Below the pieces are notes generated by a model that was not told the origin of the DNA, did not search any database, and was given only the letters and a program-made list of their open reading frames with translations. From the NCBI GenBank assembly GCA_024234595.1, contig JACKNZ010000006.1, positions 184,275 to 248,274 of the forward strand: a stretch of DNA of 64,000 bases. The letters run 5' to 3'. The translations under genes and the position numbers were made by a program. The stretch is from Moraxellaceae bacterium (GTDB lineage: Bacteria; Pseudomonadota; Gammaproteobacteria; Pseudomonadales; Moraxellaceae). This document shows positions 53,999 through 62,349 of the stretch, one piece after another (position 1 is the first letter of the stretch; the number at the start of each line of letters is the position of its first letter).

Positions 53999-54060
53999 TG
54001 CCCTCACCCCAACCCTCTCCCACAGGAGAGGGAGTCCTCTCTCCCTGAGGGAGAGAGCTA
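53999..54060. repeat. Two tandem dispersed hairpin units
   Basis: CCCTCACCCCAACCCTCTCCC is followed by two palindromes (CCCTCTCCC..GGAGAGGG and CTCTCTCCCTGAGGGAGAGAG). They lie in the 339-bp gap (53939-54277) between the isomerase and the phasin-like gene; beyond this repeat the gap holds only A/T-rich promoter-like sequence. Confidence 0.75.
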
Positions 54061-54277
54061 GAGTGTTGATTAAAGTGGCAAGCATACGATTAGCCTTAAC
54101 ATTTAGCTAGTCCTGTGCTGTTGAAAATCAGTAACTCCACTAAAACACTCGCATTCCTAACACATATAAATAGGTTTTTGCATAAAATTGTATTTTTGTT
54201 AGACAATAAGCAGTGGTTTTTTAATGCAATTACGTTAACGTGTTCAAGAGTTAATTTTATTCTTTTGGAGAACCACC

Positions 54278-54970
54278 ATGCCTAGCAAGAAAAAAGTCCC
54301 CTCTGCCGATAAATTGGTTGCTGAAACTAGCGAAAAGTTGCAAAAACTCGCTAAGCAAGCACAAAAAGAGGCCGAAAAATATATCAAATCTGCACGTAAG
54401 TTAGTAGAGAAAGCCGAAGCTAGCTACAAAGAAATTTTGGCAAAATTAGCCAAAGTCATTAAATCTGGCGATACCGATGCCAAAAAACTGTTAGAAGATG
54501 CTCAAGCTCATGCCGAAGCCGCTTTAGAAGCAGCCAAAAAAGACTACGAAACCGCCAAAAGCATGGTGCAATCTAGCGAATTACGCTCTTTTGTCCAAGC
54601 CAAATTAGCCGCCGCTAAAGAAGCGTCTGTAGCTTTGGTAGAAGAAATCAAAAAAGAAGCCACTCAAGTTGTTGAAGAAGTGAAAAAAGAAGCTGCTGCT
54701 GTGGCTAAAGAAGCCCAGAAAGAAGCCGCTCACGTTGCCGAAGAAGCCAGTGCTGCCGTTGAAAAAGCCACTGCACCTGTCAAGCGTGCCACGACTCGTA
54801 AAGCACCTGCCGCCAAAAAAGCACCTGCCGAAAAAGCCGTTGTTGCCAAGCGTACCGTCACACGCAAAGCACCTGCCAAAAAAGCACCTGCTACAACTGA
54901 CGCACCTGCAGCAGTTGAAGCACCTGCCGAAACATCTGCACCCAGTGCAAACGAAACACCAGCCACCTAA
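54278..54970 (+). CDS. Phasin/histone H1-like coiled-coil protein with Lys/Ala/Pro tail
   Basis: The 230-residue protein is Lys-, Ala- and Glu-rich. Residues about 10-160 form a long amphipathic helix or coiled coil (EAEKYIKSARKLVEKAEASY, VQAKLAAAKEASVALVEEIK). The tail from about 165 is KAPA/KKAP-rich, like AlgP or H1-like bacterial DNA-binding proteins. It could coat polyhydroxyalkanoate granules (phasin) or bind DNA; composition alone cannot decide. The ATG follows TTGGAGAACCACC. A terminator follows. Confidence 0.65.
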   Translation: MPSKKKVPSADKLVAETSEKLQKLAKQAQKEAEKYIKSARKLVEKAEASYKEILAKLAKVIKSGDTDAKKLLEDAQAHAEAALEAAKKDYETAKSMVQSSELRSFVQAKLAAAKEASVALVEEIKKEATQVVEEVKKEAAAVAKEAQKEAAHVAEEASAAVEKATAPVKRATTRKAPAAKKAPAEKAVVAKRTVTRKAPAKKAPATTDAPAAVEAPAETSAPSANETPAT

Positions 54971-54991
54971 TACAATTCGTGGTTGATGTCC

Positions 54992-55019
54992 AAGGGGCAG
55001 CTTAGGCTGCCCTTTTTTT
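54992..55019 (+). terminator. Terminator of the phasin-like gene
   Basis: AAGGGGCAGC-TTAG-GCTGCCCTTT forms a 10-bp stem with one wobble pair and is followed by a T run. It starts 22 nt after the stop. Confidence 0.9.
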
Positions 55020-55088
55020 ATGGCTATTTGACTTTAAGCGTGTTCTTTTCGTAAAGTCTCAATTTGTTAAATTTGAGATAACACAATA

Positions 55089-56936
55089 ATGGATATGCAT
55101 ATTGCCACCTTGGTGCTGATTATTTTAGTGGCTGGCCTGAGTAGCCAATGGCTTGCAGCACTGATAAAACTTCCTGCCATTGTGGTATTGATTAGCGTTG
55201 GTTTATTACTTGGCCCCATTTTTGGCATTATCAATTTGAGTCTTTCTCCCAAAGAGCTGACCGAGTTAATTGGCTTAGGCGTAGCCATTATTTTGTTTGA
55301 AGGCGGCATGGACTTAAAAATCAGTGAATTTAAGCGCATTGGTTTTGGTATTAGCCGTTTGACTATTTTTGGCCCTCCGATTGCGTGGGTATTAGGCAGT
55401 TTTTCGGCACATTATTTAGCAGGACTGAGTTGGCCTGTCTCTTGGGTGTTGGGAGCTATTTTGGTGGTCACAGGCCCTACGGTCATTTTGCCCTTGTTAC
55501 GCCAAGCTCGACTCAATAAACAATCTGCCTCTTTGTTAAAGTGGGAAGGCATTGTCAATGACCCTATTGGGGTATTGTTAGCAGTACTGACCTTTCAATA
55601 TTTTACCTTGTATCAAGAAGGCTTAAATCAAACACTGTGGGGCTTAGGTGCGGCCATCGGTGCAGCCGCTTTATTTGGTGGGTTAGGTGGTTGGCTCACA
55701 GGTAAATTATACAAACGCGGCACTGTACCTACCCATCTTAAAGCCCCAATGTTGATGGTATTGGTTTTATGTGCTTATTGGCTGAGTAATTTAATCCAAC
55801 ATGAGGCAGGACTACTCACGGTAACGCTAATGGGCTTGATAATTGGCAATATGAAGTTGGTTGAAATTGAGCCTTTACGTCATTTTAAAGAAAACCTGAC
55901 CATTGTCTTGTTATCGGTATTGTTTATTGTGATTCCTTCGCAATTAGATATAAAACAGTTTACGCAACTCGACTGGCACGCTGGGTTATTTATTTTGAGT
56001 ATTTTATTGGTGGTTCGCCCACTGACGATTGCTTTAGCAACGCTTGGCTCGTCTATGCGCCAACAAGATAAACTGTTATTGGCATGGATTGCTCCGCGAG
56101 GCATTGTGGCTGCTGCTACCGCTGGTATTTTTGGCCCTGCCTTGGTTGAGGCTGGCTATGCTGATGCCAATCAACTATTACCCTTAGTGTTTATTATTAT
56201 CATTGTCACGGTTTTGGCACATGGTTTAACACTTGAGCGTTTGGCTCAACGTTTGGGCTTGGCGGCTAAGAGTGAAAATGGCGTATTGATTATTGGTGCC
56301 TCACCGTGGAGCCAAGCACTTGCCTCGACCTTAAAAGAACTCAAAATTGATGTGATTGTGGTTGATGGCGTTTATAAACGCTTGCAACCTTTACGCATGG
56401 CCAATATCAACACCTATTTTGGCGAAATTTTGTCTGAGCACGCTGAGCATGAGTTAGATGTCGAACATTTAAGTTATTTACTGTGCACAACAGACAATGA
56501 CTATTACAATGCGCTAGTGTGCAAAGCACAAGGAAGCTCTTTTGGCCATCATCGTACTTTTCAGTTAGCCACTCATCAAGAATCAAGCCAAGAAGAAAAG
56601 CGTTTGCCCTTGCAGCAACGTGGCTATTTTGCCTTTGATAACTCTGCTAATTTAAGTACGCTCAATCAACATTTAGCAAATGGTTGGAAGGTACAAAAAA
56701 CCAAACTTAGTAAAGATTTTGAATGGGCAAATATGAAGGAGCGTTTGGGCAAAGCAGGCCAAGATTGGTTATTGTTAGGCGGTGTCTCGCCCGATGGTAT
56801 TTTGTATTTACGTTCTACCGAGCAAAACTTTACTGCTAAAGCAGGTTGGACATTGTTGTATTTTGCTCCCTTAACCGAGAACAAAAAAGAAGGCTTTAAT
56901 GCCGATGAAAGTTCGCCTAGGGTAAAAATTAGTTAG
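55089..56936 (+). CDS. Cation:proton antiporter (CPA family) with C-terminal TrkA-N-like domain
   Basis: The 615 residues have about twelve transmembrane helices (residues 1-395) with GLGVAIILFEGGMDL near 62 and VTGPTVILPLLRQARL near 130, plus EGIVNDPIGVLLA near 155 carrying the ion-binding Asp. The soluble C-terminus has a Rossmann-like TrkA-N region (GVLIIGASPWSQALASTLKE, about 398), although the canonical glycine pattern is degenerate, and a possible TrkA-C part. It exchanges Na+ or K+ for protons across the inner membrane. Confidence 0.88.
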   Translation: MDMHIATLVLIILVAGLSSQWLAALIKLPAIVVLISVGLLLGPIFGIINLSLSPKELTELIGLGVAIILFEGGMDLKISEFKRIGFGISRLTIFGPPIAWVLGSFSAHYLAGLSWPVSWVLGAILVVTGPTVILPLLRQARLNKQSASLLKWEGIVNDPIGVLLAVLTFQYFTLYQEGLNQTLWGLGAAIGAAALFGGLGGWLTGKLYKRGTVPTHLKAPMLMVLVLCAYWLSNLIQHEAGLLTVTLMGLIIGNMKLVEIEPLRHFKENLTIVLLSVLFIVIPSQLDIKQFTQLDWHAGLFILSILLVVRPLTIALATLGSSMRQQDKLLLAWIAPRGIVAAATAGIFGPALVEAGYADANQLLPLVFIIIIVTVLAHGLTLERLAQRLGLAAKSENGVLIIGASPWSQALASTLKELKIDVIVVDGVYKRLQPLRMANINTYFGEILSEHAEHELDVEHLSYLLCTTDNDYYNALVCKAQGSSFGHHRTFQLATHQESSQEEKRLPLQQRGYFAFDNSANLSTLNQHLANGWKVQKTKLSKDFEWANMKERLGKAGQDWLLLGGVSPDGILYLRSTEQNFTAKAGWTLLYFAPLTENKKEGFNADESSPRVKIS

Positions 56937-56948
56937 TTGGAAGGTACG

Positions 56949-57060
56949 AGTAGCTTAGCCCGTGTTGTGTTGCACGCAACACGGGATTATGGCAAATCAA
57001 GTCAGTAACCATATGTTTTAGAAGATATTTATCCTTTGTTTCGCTATACTGCATACAGGC
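56949..57060. repeat. Repeat family C, long copy
   Basis: The unit begins AGTAGCTTAGCCCGTGTTGTGTTGC, contains CACGGGATTATGGCAAATCAAGT, and ends in CTGCATACAGGC. A related copy is at 60140-60239. Together with the next operator it fills the 244-bp gap before tacA. Confidence 0.75.
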
Positions 57061-57138
57061 GAGACGACCAAATGCCGCCAATTTCAGCACAATGCCCAAG
57101 TCTTGATATTTGATACTTGTTGAAACCATAAAACGCGC

Positions 57139-57171
57139 CTAAAATGTACAACAAATAGATGTACATTTTAG
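57139..57171. promoter_or_regulatory. Operator of tacAT
   Basis: CTAAAATGTACA and TGTACATTTTAG are perfect 12-bp arms with 9 bp between, ending 9 nt before the antitoxin ATG. Ribbon-helix-helix TacA-type antitoxins repress at such sites. Confidence 0.75.
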
Positions 57172-57180
57172 AGGTATATC

Positions 57181-57456
57181 ATGCCAAATTTAGCCGTTGA
57201 ACGTATTAACTTACGCGCTCCTACCGAAGCAAAACAAATTATTGAGCAGGCTGCCACCTTATCAGCCACCAGCGTTAGCGCATTTATTTTAGAACACGCT
57301 TATCAAGCCGCCAAACAGTTAATTAGTGAGCATGAGCGTATTGTACTAAGCAATGCCGAGCGTGATAAATTTTTGGCTGTTTTGGACAACCCACCCTCAC
57401 CTAATGCTGCTATGCGTGAATTATTAGAGCTAGGAGAACAGCTTGTATCGCATTGA
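57181..57456 (+). CDS. tacA: DUF1778 antitoxin (TacA-like)
   Basis: The 91-residue protein has a ribbon-helix-helix N-terminus (AVERINLRAPTEAKQIIEQAATLSATSVSAFI in pieces, residues 5-38) and the toxin-binding tail LSNAERDKFLAVLDNPPSP (about 59-77) conserved in DUF1778 antitoxins. The ATG follows GAGG. It overlaps the GNAT toxin gene by 14 nt. Confidence 0.93.
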   Translation: MPNLAVERINLRAPTEAKQIIEQAATLSATSVSAFILEHAYQAAKQLISEHERIVLSNAERDKFLAVLDNPPSPNAAMRELLELGEQLVSH

Positions 57457-57934
57457 GCAGCTATCTAAACATCATCAACGAGACCAATTTGATTGTGGTG
57501 AACCTGCATTAAATACGTTTTTTCAAAAGTACGCTAACCAACAACAAAAGCGTCATTTAAGCCGCGTGTATGTTGCGCTAGATAGTCAAGAACAGGTGGT
57601 TGGATTTTACAGTTTAAGTGCAACCAGTATTGAGTTTGAAAACGCACCTCAACAGCTAAAGCGCAATCTTGCGCCGTATCCTGTCCCTGCTGTTTTAATA
57701 GGCCGTTTAGCCATAGATAAAACACGTCAAGGTCAAGGAGTAGGCCGTTATTTATTAGCCCATGCCTTAGCAAAAACCAAACAGGCGATGGCGATTGTTG
57801 GCATAGTAGCCGTTGTTGTTGATGCTAAAAATCAAGAGGCAGTCAGTTTTTATAGACGCTTTGGCTTTGAGCTGTTTTGTGATGATGGATTACGACTTTT
57901 TTATCCAACTATTGCATTAACAGAAAATCATTAA
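57443..57934 (+). CDS. tacT: GNAT-family acetyltransferase toxin (TacT-like)
   Basis: TacT toxins acetylate aminoacyl-tRNA and stop translation. The 163 residues begin YRIEQLSKHHQRDQFDCGEPALNTFF, the family's N-terminal hallmark, and have the acetyl-CoA motif RLAIDKTRQGQGVGRYLL (about 93-110) and the catalytic tyrosine region AVSFYRRFGFE (about 140). The start is a TTG at 57443, after AGGAG, inside the antitoxin gene. Confidence 0.93.
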   Translation: MYRIEQLSKHHQRDQFDCGEPALNTFFQKYANQQQKRHLSRVYVALDSQEQVVGFYSLSATSIEFENAPQQLKRNLAPYPVPAVLIGRLAIDKTRQGQGVGRYLLAHALAKTKQAMAIVGIVAVVVDAKNQEAVSFYRRFGFELFCDDGLRLFYPTIALTENH

Positions 57935-58046
57935 ACAAACTGGCGGAATGTATCTCGCACTGCTGGCTACAAATAATAACAGGTATTAAAGAAGTGCGTA
58001 GCGGGTTAAATATCACCAAAACAATTGCTTATTGCTTTAACTGCCC

Positions 58047-58083
58047 TAGTCCCGTGTTGTGTTGCACTTAACACGGGCTACTA
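58047..58083. repeat. Repeat family C, short copy next to the duplicated gene
   Basis: GTCCCGTGTTGTGTTGCACTTAACACGGGCTACTACT is followed directly by the scrap of HIT-gene sequence (CTGATATAACAAGATGTTTATAA) and by the intact duplicated gene. Confidence 0.65.
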
Positions 58084-58121
58084 CTACTGATATAACAAGA
58101 TGTTTATAAAGGAGAATAAAA

Positions 58122-59231
58122 ATGTCCAATCGTCATGATGTGATTATTTGGGATGCCGATATTTATGGCGCACCAGATGGTTTTAGCGAATATACTTACC
58201 AAAAAGCCTATGCTTTAATAAAACAACCTGCCAAACCCAGTAAAAAATTACTGGCGTTTGCGCGTGATGTAGAAAAATACAGTCAATCCAATGATGTACC
58301 ACCTGTCGTGGCGCAATATTTTGTGGGCTTTGAAGACGATATAAAAGCTGAAGGTATGGCTGCTTACTGTTTTAATTTGCCCGAATATAACTGGCAACAC
58401 ATTGTCAAAATTTTATTACAAGAAGCCATTAAACATGGTTTAGCCCTATTTGATGAGCAAATTATTTTAGTGTTGTTACCTAATGGCACTATTTTGCCAG
58501 AAAATAGCCGTAAATCGTGGTTACAAATTTTAAATGCCCCTAAACAAAAAAATGCCTTTCCCGAAACCGTCGCTGAATTTTACACCCTTGTTAAAACACG
58601 CATCGGCGCATTATTGGCTGAGCATAATTTTGTGGTAGACAGAGATGAATTAAGTGAATATGGTGAAGAGTTTTATATTAACTATATGCGACAAATTTCA
58701 TCAGGAAATCATCAAATTAGCTTTGACTGTAGAGGGGGTGATGGTGAGTTTACATTAGAGAATTATTTTCAACTTGTTGAAAATACGATGATAGAAATAG
58801 GTATGAAATCTGATTTTAAATTCCCCATGGATGGGGGGGGCGGGGTTTCATTCAAAATTTCCAATATATTAAATCCAATTAGCCGCAGGTTTACAATTAA
58901 TAATTGGGAAAGTTTTGAAGAGTTTTTATTAACGCTACAACAGAGTGCTTTAAGATGGTCAGATGCAGCATTAGATATTAAAGGAATTGATGCGCTGTTC
59001 AATGGTGACATAGACAAAAGAGTCAAAGAAAGTTTGCATCGAAAATGGTTTATGCCCTATGCCTTAATCATTGCTCGTTTAGCCAATAATCCTAACTTTG
59101 ATGACTTAGCCGTTAGCCTAGGCCAATTTGGTGTGGGTGAAAAATCATGGTCTGCGACAAAAACAATACCAAGTGTTGCATGGCCAAAACTAGTGCAATA
59201 CCTTCGTGATGAAGTAAAACCGTTGGTCTAA
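58122..59231 (+). CDS. Protein of unknown function, 369 aa; intact partner of the remnant at 31646
   Basis: The ATG is preceded by TAAAGGAGAATAAAA. I do not recognise the family. The N-terminus is acidic and aromatic (MSNRHDVIIWDADIYGAPDG) and is what the remnant preserves. The middle has FYTLVKTRIGALLAEHNFV and NYMRQISSGNHQISFDCRGG (about 165-205), the end VSLGQFGVGEKSWSATKTI. There is no signal peptide, membrane segment or known catalytic motif. A G8 tract at 58833-58840 codes for part of MDGGGGVSF. It sits in a TA-rich area between tacAT and higBA; it could be an effector or immunity-like protein, but that is a guess. Confidence 0.8.
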   Translation: MSNRHDVIIWDADIYGAPDGFSEYTYQKAYALIKQPAKPSKKLLAFARDVEKYSQSNDVPPVVAQYFVGFEDDIKAEGMAAYCFNLPEYNWQHIVKILLQEAIKHGLALFDEQIILVLLPNGTILPENSRKSWLQILNAPKQKNAFPETVAEFYTLVKTRIGALLAEHNFVVDRDELSEYGEEFYINYMRQISSGNHQISFDCRGGDGEFTLENYFQLVENTMIEIGMKSDFKFPMDGGGGVSFKISNILNPISRRFTINNWESFEEFLLTLQQSALRWSDAALDIKGIDALFNGDIDKRVKESLHRKWFMPYALIIARLANNPNFDDLAVSLGQFGVGEKSWSATKTIPSVAWPKLVQYLRDEVKPLV

Positions 59232-59257
59232 TGCTAAACCATATATTCGCAAGGATG

Positions 59258-59347
59258 GTAGGGCGCATTATCATGCGCCTTCTCACAATTTTAACTTATT
59301 GATTTTTATACAAAAAGTGCATTACGCTATCGCTAATGCCACCCTAC
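59258..59347. mobile_element. 90-bp repeat element B, copy 2
   Basis: Ends GTAGGGCGCATT and AATGCCACCCTAC are imperfect inverted repeats; the inner sequence TTCTCACAATTTTAACTTATTGA is shared with copy 1. A CTACATACAGGCTT tail follows, as at copy 1, then a minus-strand TA locus. Confidence 0.72.
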
Positions 59348-59362
59348 AAACTACATACAGGC

Positions 59363-59773
59363 TTATTGTAAAAATACCGACACAGGTACATTAAAACGAC
59401 ACGCTAATAACTTAATGTGATGAGTCGTAAATTCGCGCTTACCACTTAATAACTCCGATACAACTCCTTGTGAACCAATGTCGGACAAATCCGCTTGTTT
59501 AAGTCCGTGTTGCTCCATTAAAAAAGCCAACATAGCACGGCCTGTCACGGTAGGGGGTTGTTGACTGTGCTTATCTTCATAATCGGCAATAAAATCACCT
59601 AACAGTGTTACCAATACCGCTAAGGGGTTGTGTTCGTCCGCTCCACCTGCATCAAGCAACTCATTTAAGGCATTAACCGCATTTTCATACTCTTGTTCGG
59701 TTTCAATGAGCGACAAAGGCACTTGTGCGCGTAAGGCGTTAATGTGTTGCGTAATTTCTTGAATGGCTAACAT
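59363..59773 (-). CDS. higA: HigA-type antitoxin with helix-turn-helix
   Basis: The 136-residue protein starts at 59773 after GGAGG and has a C-terminal Xre-like helix-turn-helix (LMEQHGLKQADLSDIGSQGVVSELLSGKREF in pieces, about 85-118). The N-terminal part binds the toxin. It is encoded 2 nt after the toxin gene, the reversed order typical of higBA. Confidence 0.9.
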   Translation of the reverse strand: MLAIQEITQHINALRAQVPLSLIETEQEYENAVNALNELLDAGGADEHNPLAVLVTLLGDFIADYEDKHSQQPPTVTGRAMLAFLMEQHGLKQADLSDIGSQGVVSELLSGKREFTTHHIKLLACRFNVPVSVFLQ

Positions 59774-59775
59774 AA

Positions 59776-60057
59776 TTACGGCCTCCAATGGTTGTATTGT
59801 GTATGTGTAAAAACATGACGAATAAATAAGCGTTGTTTGTCAAAGTGAATGGCGGCTATGAGTCTGTATTTGTTGCCACCAATGTTAAACACATAAAACT
59901 CGCCTACACGGTCAACACTATTAAATACTTGTTTAAGGTCTGCAAAACTACCAAAAGAACGACTCTCGATAAGCTGTCGCCAAGCCTGCAATAAATTATC
60001 AGCTTGCGTATGTACATCGGCAAAATCTTTTAAAGCTTTGTTGCTAATCACACGCAT
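59776..60057 (-). CDS. higB: HigB-family mRNA interferase toxin
   Basis: The 93 residues match the HigB_toxin family: MRVISNKALKDFADVH at the start, KQVFNSVDRVGEFYVFNIGGNKYRLIAAIHFD (in pieces, about 43-75) and the C-terminal IRHVFTHTQYNHW. HigB cuts ribosome-bound mRNA. It is the first gene of the pair. Confidence 0.93.
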   Translation of the reverse strand: MRVISNKALKDFADVHTQADNLLQAWRQLIESRSFGSFADLKQVFNSVDRVGEFYVFNIGGNKYRLIAAIHFDKQRLFIRHVFTHTQYNHWRP

Positions 60058-60089
60058 TATATAGTCCTGTGTTAATCAGCCTCAATTAT

Positions 60090-60104
60090 ATCTCAATTTG
60101 AGAT
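60090..60104. promoter_or_regulatory. Operator of higBA
   Basis: ATCTCAA-T-TTGAGAT is a perfect 15-bp palindrome 33-47 nt upstream of the higB start. Confidence 0.6.
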
Positions 60105-60139
60105 TGTAGCCACTAAAAAAGATATGCCCTTTTTTAGTG

Positions 60140-60239
60140 TAGTAGCTCGTGTGATAACACGGGATTATGGCAAATCAAGTTAGTAACTATATGTTTTATA
60201 ATATATTTATTCTGTATCTTGCTACGCTGCATACAGGCT
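60140..60239. repeat. Repeat family C, long copy
   Basis: It begins AGTAGCTCGTGTGATAACACGGG and ends GCTGCATACAGGCT, with GATTATGGCAAATCAAGT inside. It is homologous along its length to 56949-57060. Confidence 0.7.
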
Positions 60240-60281
60240 GCGGCACTTTTTGGATGATAATGAATTGCATAGATGGGAATT

Positions 60282-60356
60282 TGGCCTCCTCGACAGGAAT
60301 CGAACCTGTAATTGCCCCTTAGGAGGGGGCCGTTATATCCATTTAACTACGAGGAG
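60282..60356 (-). tRNA. tRNA-Arg (anticodon CCT)
   Basis: On the minus strand CTCCTCG pairs with CGAGGAG (acceptor stem), followed by G and an encoded CCA. The anticodon arm GCCCC-CTCCTAA-GGGGC gives anticodon CCT, reading AGG. The T arm ACAGG-TTCGATT-CCTGT is complete. It is 75 nt including CCA. Confidence 0.95.
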
Positions 60357-60436
60357 AAAACGGCGGCAATTCTACCCCAAAGACAGCATAAACCGCTACA
60401 ATACGCGCTTTATTTTAGCTGCCTGTACCAAACGCC

Positions 60437-62332
60437 ATGATTCAATACCAAGATTTAACCTTACGCCGCAGTGGTCGTATTTTATTTGCCAATGCCTCGG
60501 GCATGATTCACCCCTCTTGGAAGGTGGCATTAACAGGCGAAAATGGCGCAGGCAAATCGAGCTTTTTTTCAGCTTTATTGGGTGGACTCACACCCGATGC
60601 TGGCACCTTGTCACGACCACAAAGCTGGACAGTGGCACATATGGCACAAGAAGTGGCCGCGCTCAATCAAAGTGCTTTAGATTTTGTACTTGATGGCGAC
60701 AAAGAATGGCGCGCTATTAGCAACGCCCTCGAAACCGAACAAGATGACCTTAAACTCGCCGAACTGTATGGCGACTTTGATACCATAGATGGCTACACCG
60801 CCCCTGCCCGTGCCGCAACTTTGTTGGCTGGCTTGGGTTTTAGCGAGCTTGCTCAACAAAAAATGGTCAGTGAGTTTTCGGGCGGTTGGCGTATGCGTCT
60901 TAATTTGGCACAAGCCTTAATGTGTCGCTCTGATTTATTGATGCTAGACGAACCCACCAACCATTTAGATTTAGACGCGATTTTGTGGCTCGAAGACTGG
61001 CTTAACAGCTATCAAGGCACGTTGATTTTGATTTCGCACGATAGAGACTTTTTAGATGCCACCGTGGGTCATATTTTGCACATCGAACAGCAAACCATGA
61101 CCCTTTATACGGGCAATTACAGCACCTTTGAGCGCACGCGTGCCGAGCGTTTGGCGCAGCATCAACAAGCCTTTGAAAAACAACAAAGCGAAATGGCACA
61201 TTTGCAAAAATATATCGACCGTTTTCGCGCTCAAGCCACTAAAGCTCGTCAAGCCCAAAGTCGTATTAAACAACTCGAACGCATGGTGCAAATTGCCCCT
61301 GCTCATGTCGATTCGGCCTTTAGTTTTAGTTTTAGAGAGCCGATTAAATTGGCGACGCCCCTGATTCGCCTTGATGAAGTGAATGCAGGTTATGGTGACA
61401 AAATCATCGTTAATAACATCAATCTTAACATCACGCCCGACAGTCGCATTGGTTTATTAGGGCCCAATGGTGCAGGTAAATCGACACTGATTAAAACCTT
61501 TGTGGGTGAATTGCCGTTGCTGGCAGGTGAACGCATTGCCAGTGAACACTTGCTGATTGGTTATTTTGCCCAACATCAGGTTGACCATTTGGATATGCAA
61601 GCCTCGCCCCTATTAGCCTTAACACGCATTGCACCACGTACAGGTGAGCTAGAATTGCGGAAGTTTTTGGGCAGTTTTGGTTTTAATGGTGATAGAGTTA
61701 CCACAACTGTTGAAAATTTTTCGGGTGGCGAAAAAGCCCGTTTAGCTTTGGCCTTGATTGTTTGGCAACGGCCTAATGTCTTGGTACTAGACGAACCAAC
61801 CAACCATTTAGACCTTGAGATGCGTCATGCCCTGAGTATGGCCTTGCAAGCGTTTACAGGTGCGTTAATTGTAGTCTCGCACGATAGGCAATTATTGGGC
61901 AGTTGTTGTGATGAGTTTATGCTAGTTGCCGATGGCCAAATTGATATTTTTGGTGGCTCATTAGTCGATTATGCCGCTTGGCTCAAAGAGTGGCGTGCCA
62001 AACAAGAACTCAAGGTAGAAAGCACCGCCACCCGTCAAGAAAAACGCCAAGAACGTCAAGAAGCCAAACCGACTGCCTCAGGCGATAACTTGCATATTTT
62101 GCGACCTTTACGCCAACAAGCCGAAAAATTAGAAGCCAAATTTAATCGGTTAACCGAGCAGCAATCGACCTTAGCTACTCAATTAGAAGATATGAACCTC
62201 TATCAAGAACATAACAAAGACAAACTCAAAAAAGTCTTGGCCGAAAAAAGTAAAGTTGATAGCGAGCTTGCCGAGGTAGAAGTAGCCTATTTGCAAGCTT
62301 TAGAGGCGTACGAAGTGGCAGGAGGAACATAA
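60437..62332 (+). CDS. yheS: ABC-F family ATPase (YheS-like)
   Basis: ABC-F proteins act on the ribosome to relieve stalling. The 631-residue protein has two ABC domains with Walker A GENGAGKSSFF (about 34) and GPNGAGKSTL (about 346), signatures FSGGWRMRL and FSGGEKARL, Walker B LLMLDEPTNHLD and LVLDEPTNHLD. The inter-domain linker (YIDRFRAQATKARQAQSRIKQLERM, in pieces) and a C-terminal charged coiled coil match YheS. The start MIQYQDLTLRRSGR aligns with the family. Confidence 0.93.
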   Translation: MIQYQDLTLRRSGRILFANASGMIHPSWKVALTGENGAGKSSFFSALLGGLTPDAGTLSRPQSWTVAHMAQEVAALNQSALDFVLDGDKEWRAISNALETEQDDLKLAELYGDFDTIDGYTAPARAATLLAGLGFSELAQQKMVSEFSGGWRMRLNLAQALMCRSDLLMLDEPTNHLDLDAILWLEDWLNSYQGTLILISHDRDFLDATVGHILHIEQQTMTLYTGNYSTFERTRAERLAQHQQAFEKQQSEMAHLQKYIDRFRAQATKARQAQSRIKQLERMVQIAPAHVDSAFSFSFREPIKLATPLIRLDEVNAGYGDKIIVNNINLNITPDSRIGLLGPNGAGKSTLIKTFVGELPLLAGERIASEHLLIGYFAQHQVDHLDMQASPLLALTRIAPRTGELELRKFLGSFGFNGDRVTTTVENFSGGEKARLALALIVWQRPNVLVLDEPTNHLDLEMRHALSMALQAFTGALIVVSHDRQLLGSCCDEFMLVADGQIDIFGGSLVDYAAWLKEWRAKQELKVESTATRQEKRQERQEAKPTASGDNLHILRPLRQQAEKLEAKFNRLTEQQSTLATQLEDMNLYQEHNKDKLKKVLAEKSKVDSELAEVEVAYLQALEAYEVAGGT

Positions 62333-62349
62333 CTGCCAAGCGAGGGGAT

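Noticed and set aside
56949..60239. CRISPR-like array among the family C repeats
   Set aside because: Copies are kilobases apart, variable in length, and lack regular spacers or cas genes.
60282..60356. tRNA-Arg as an attachment site of an island
   Set aside because: No integrase gene and no direct repeat of the tRNA 3' end were seen within the window.
60250..60693. 147-codon plus-strand frame across the tRNA
   Set aside because: It runs antisense through tRNA-Arg and overlaps the start of the ABC-F gene in another frame; no family resemblance.
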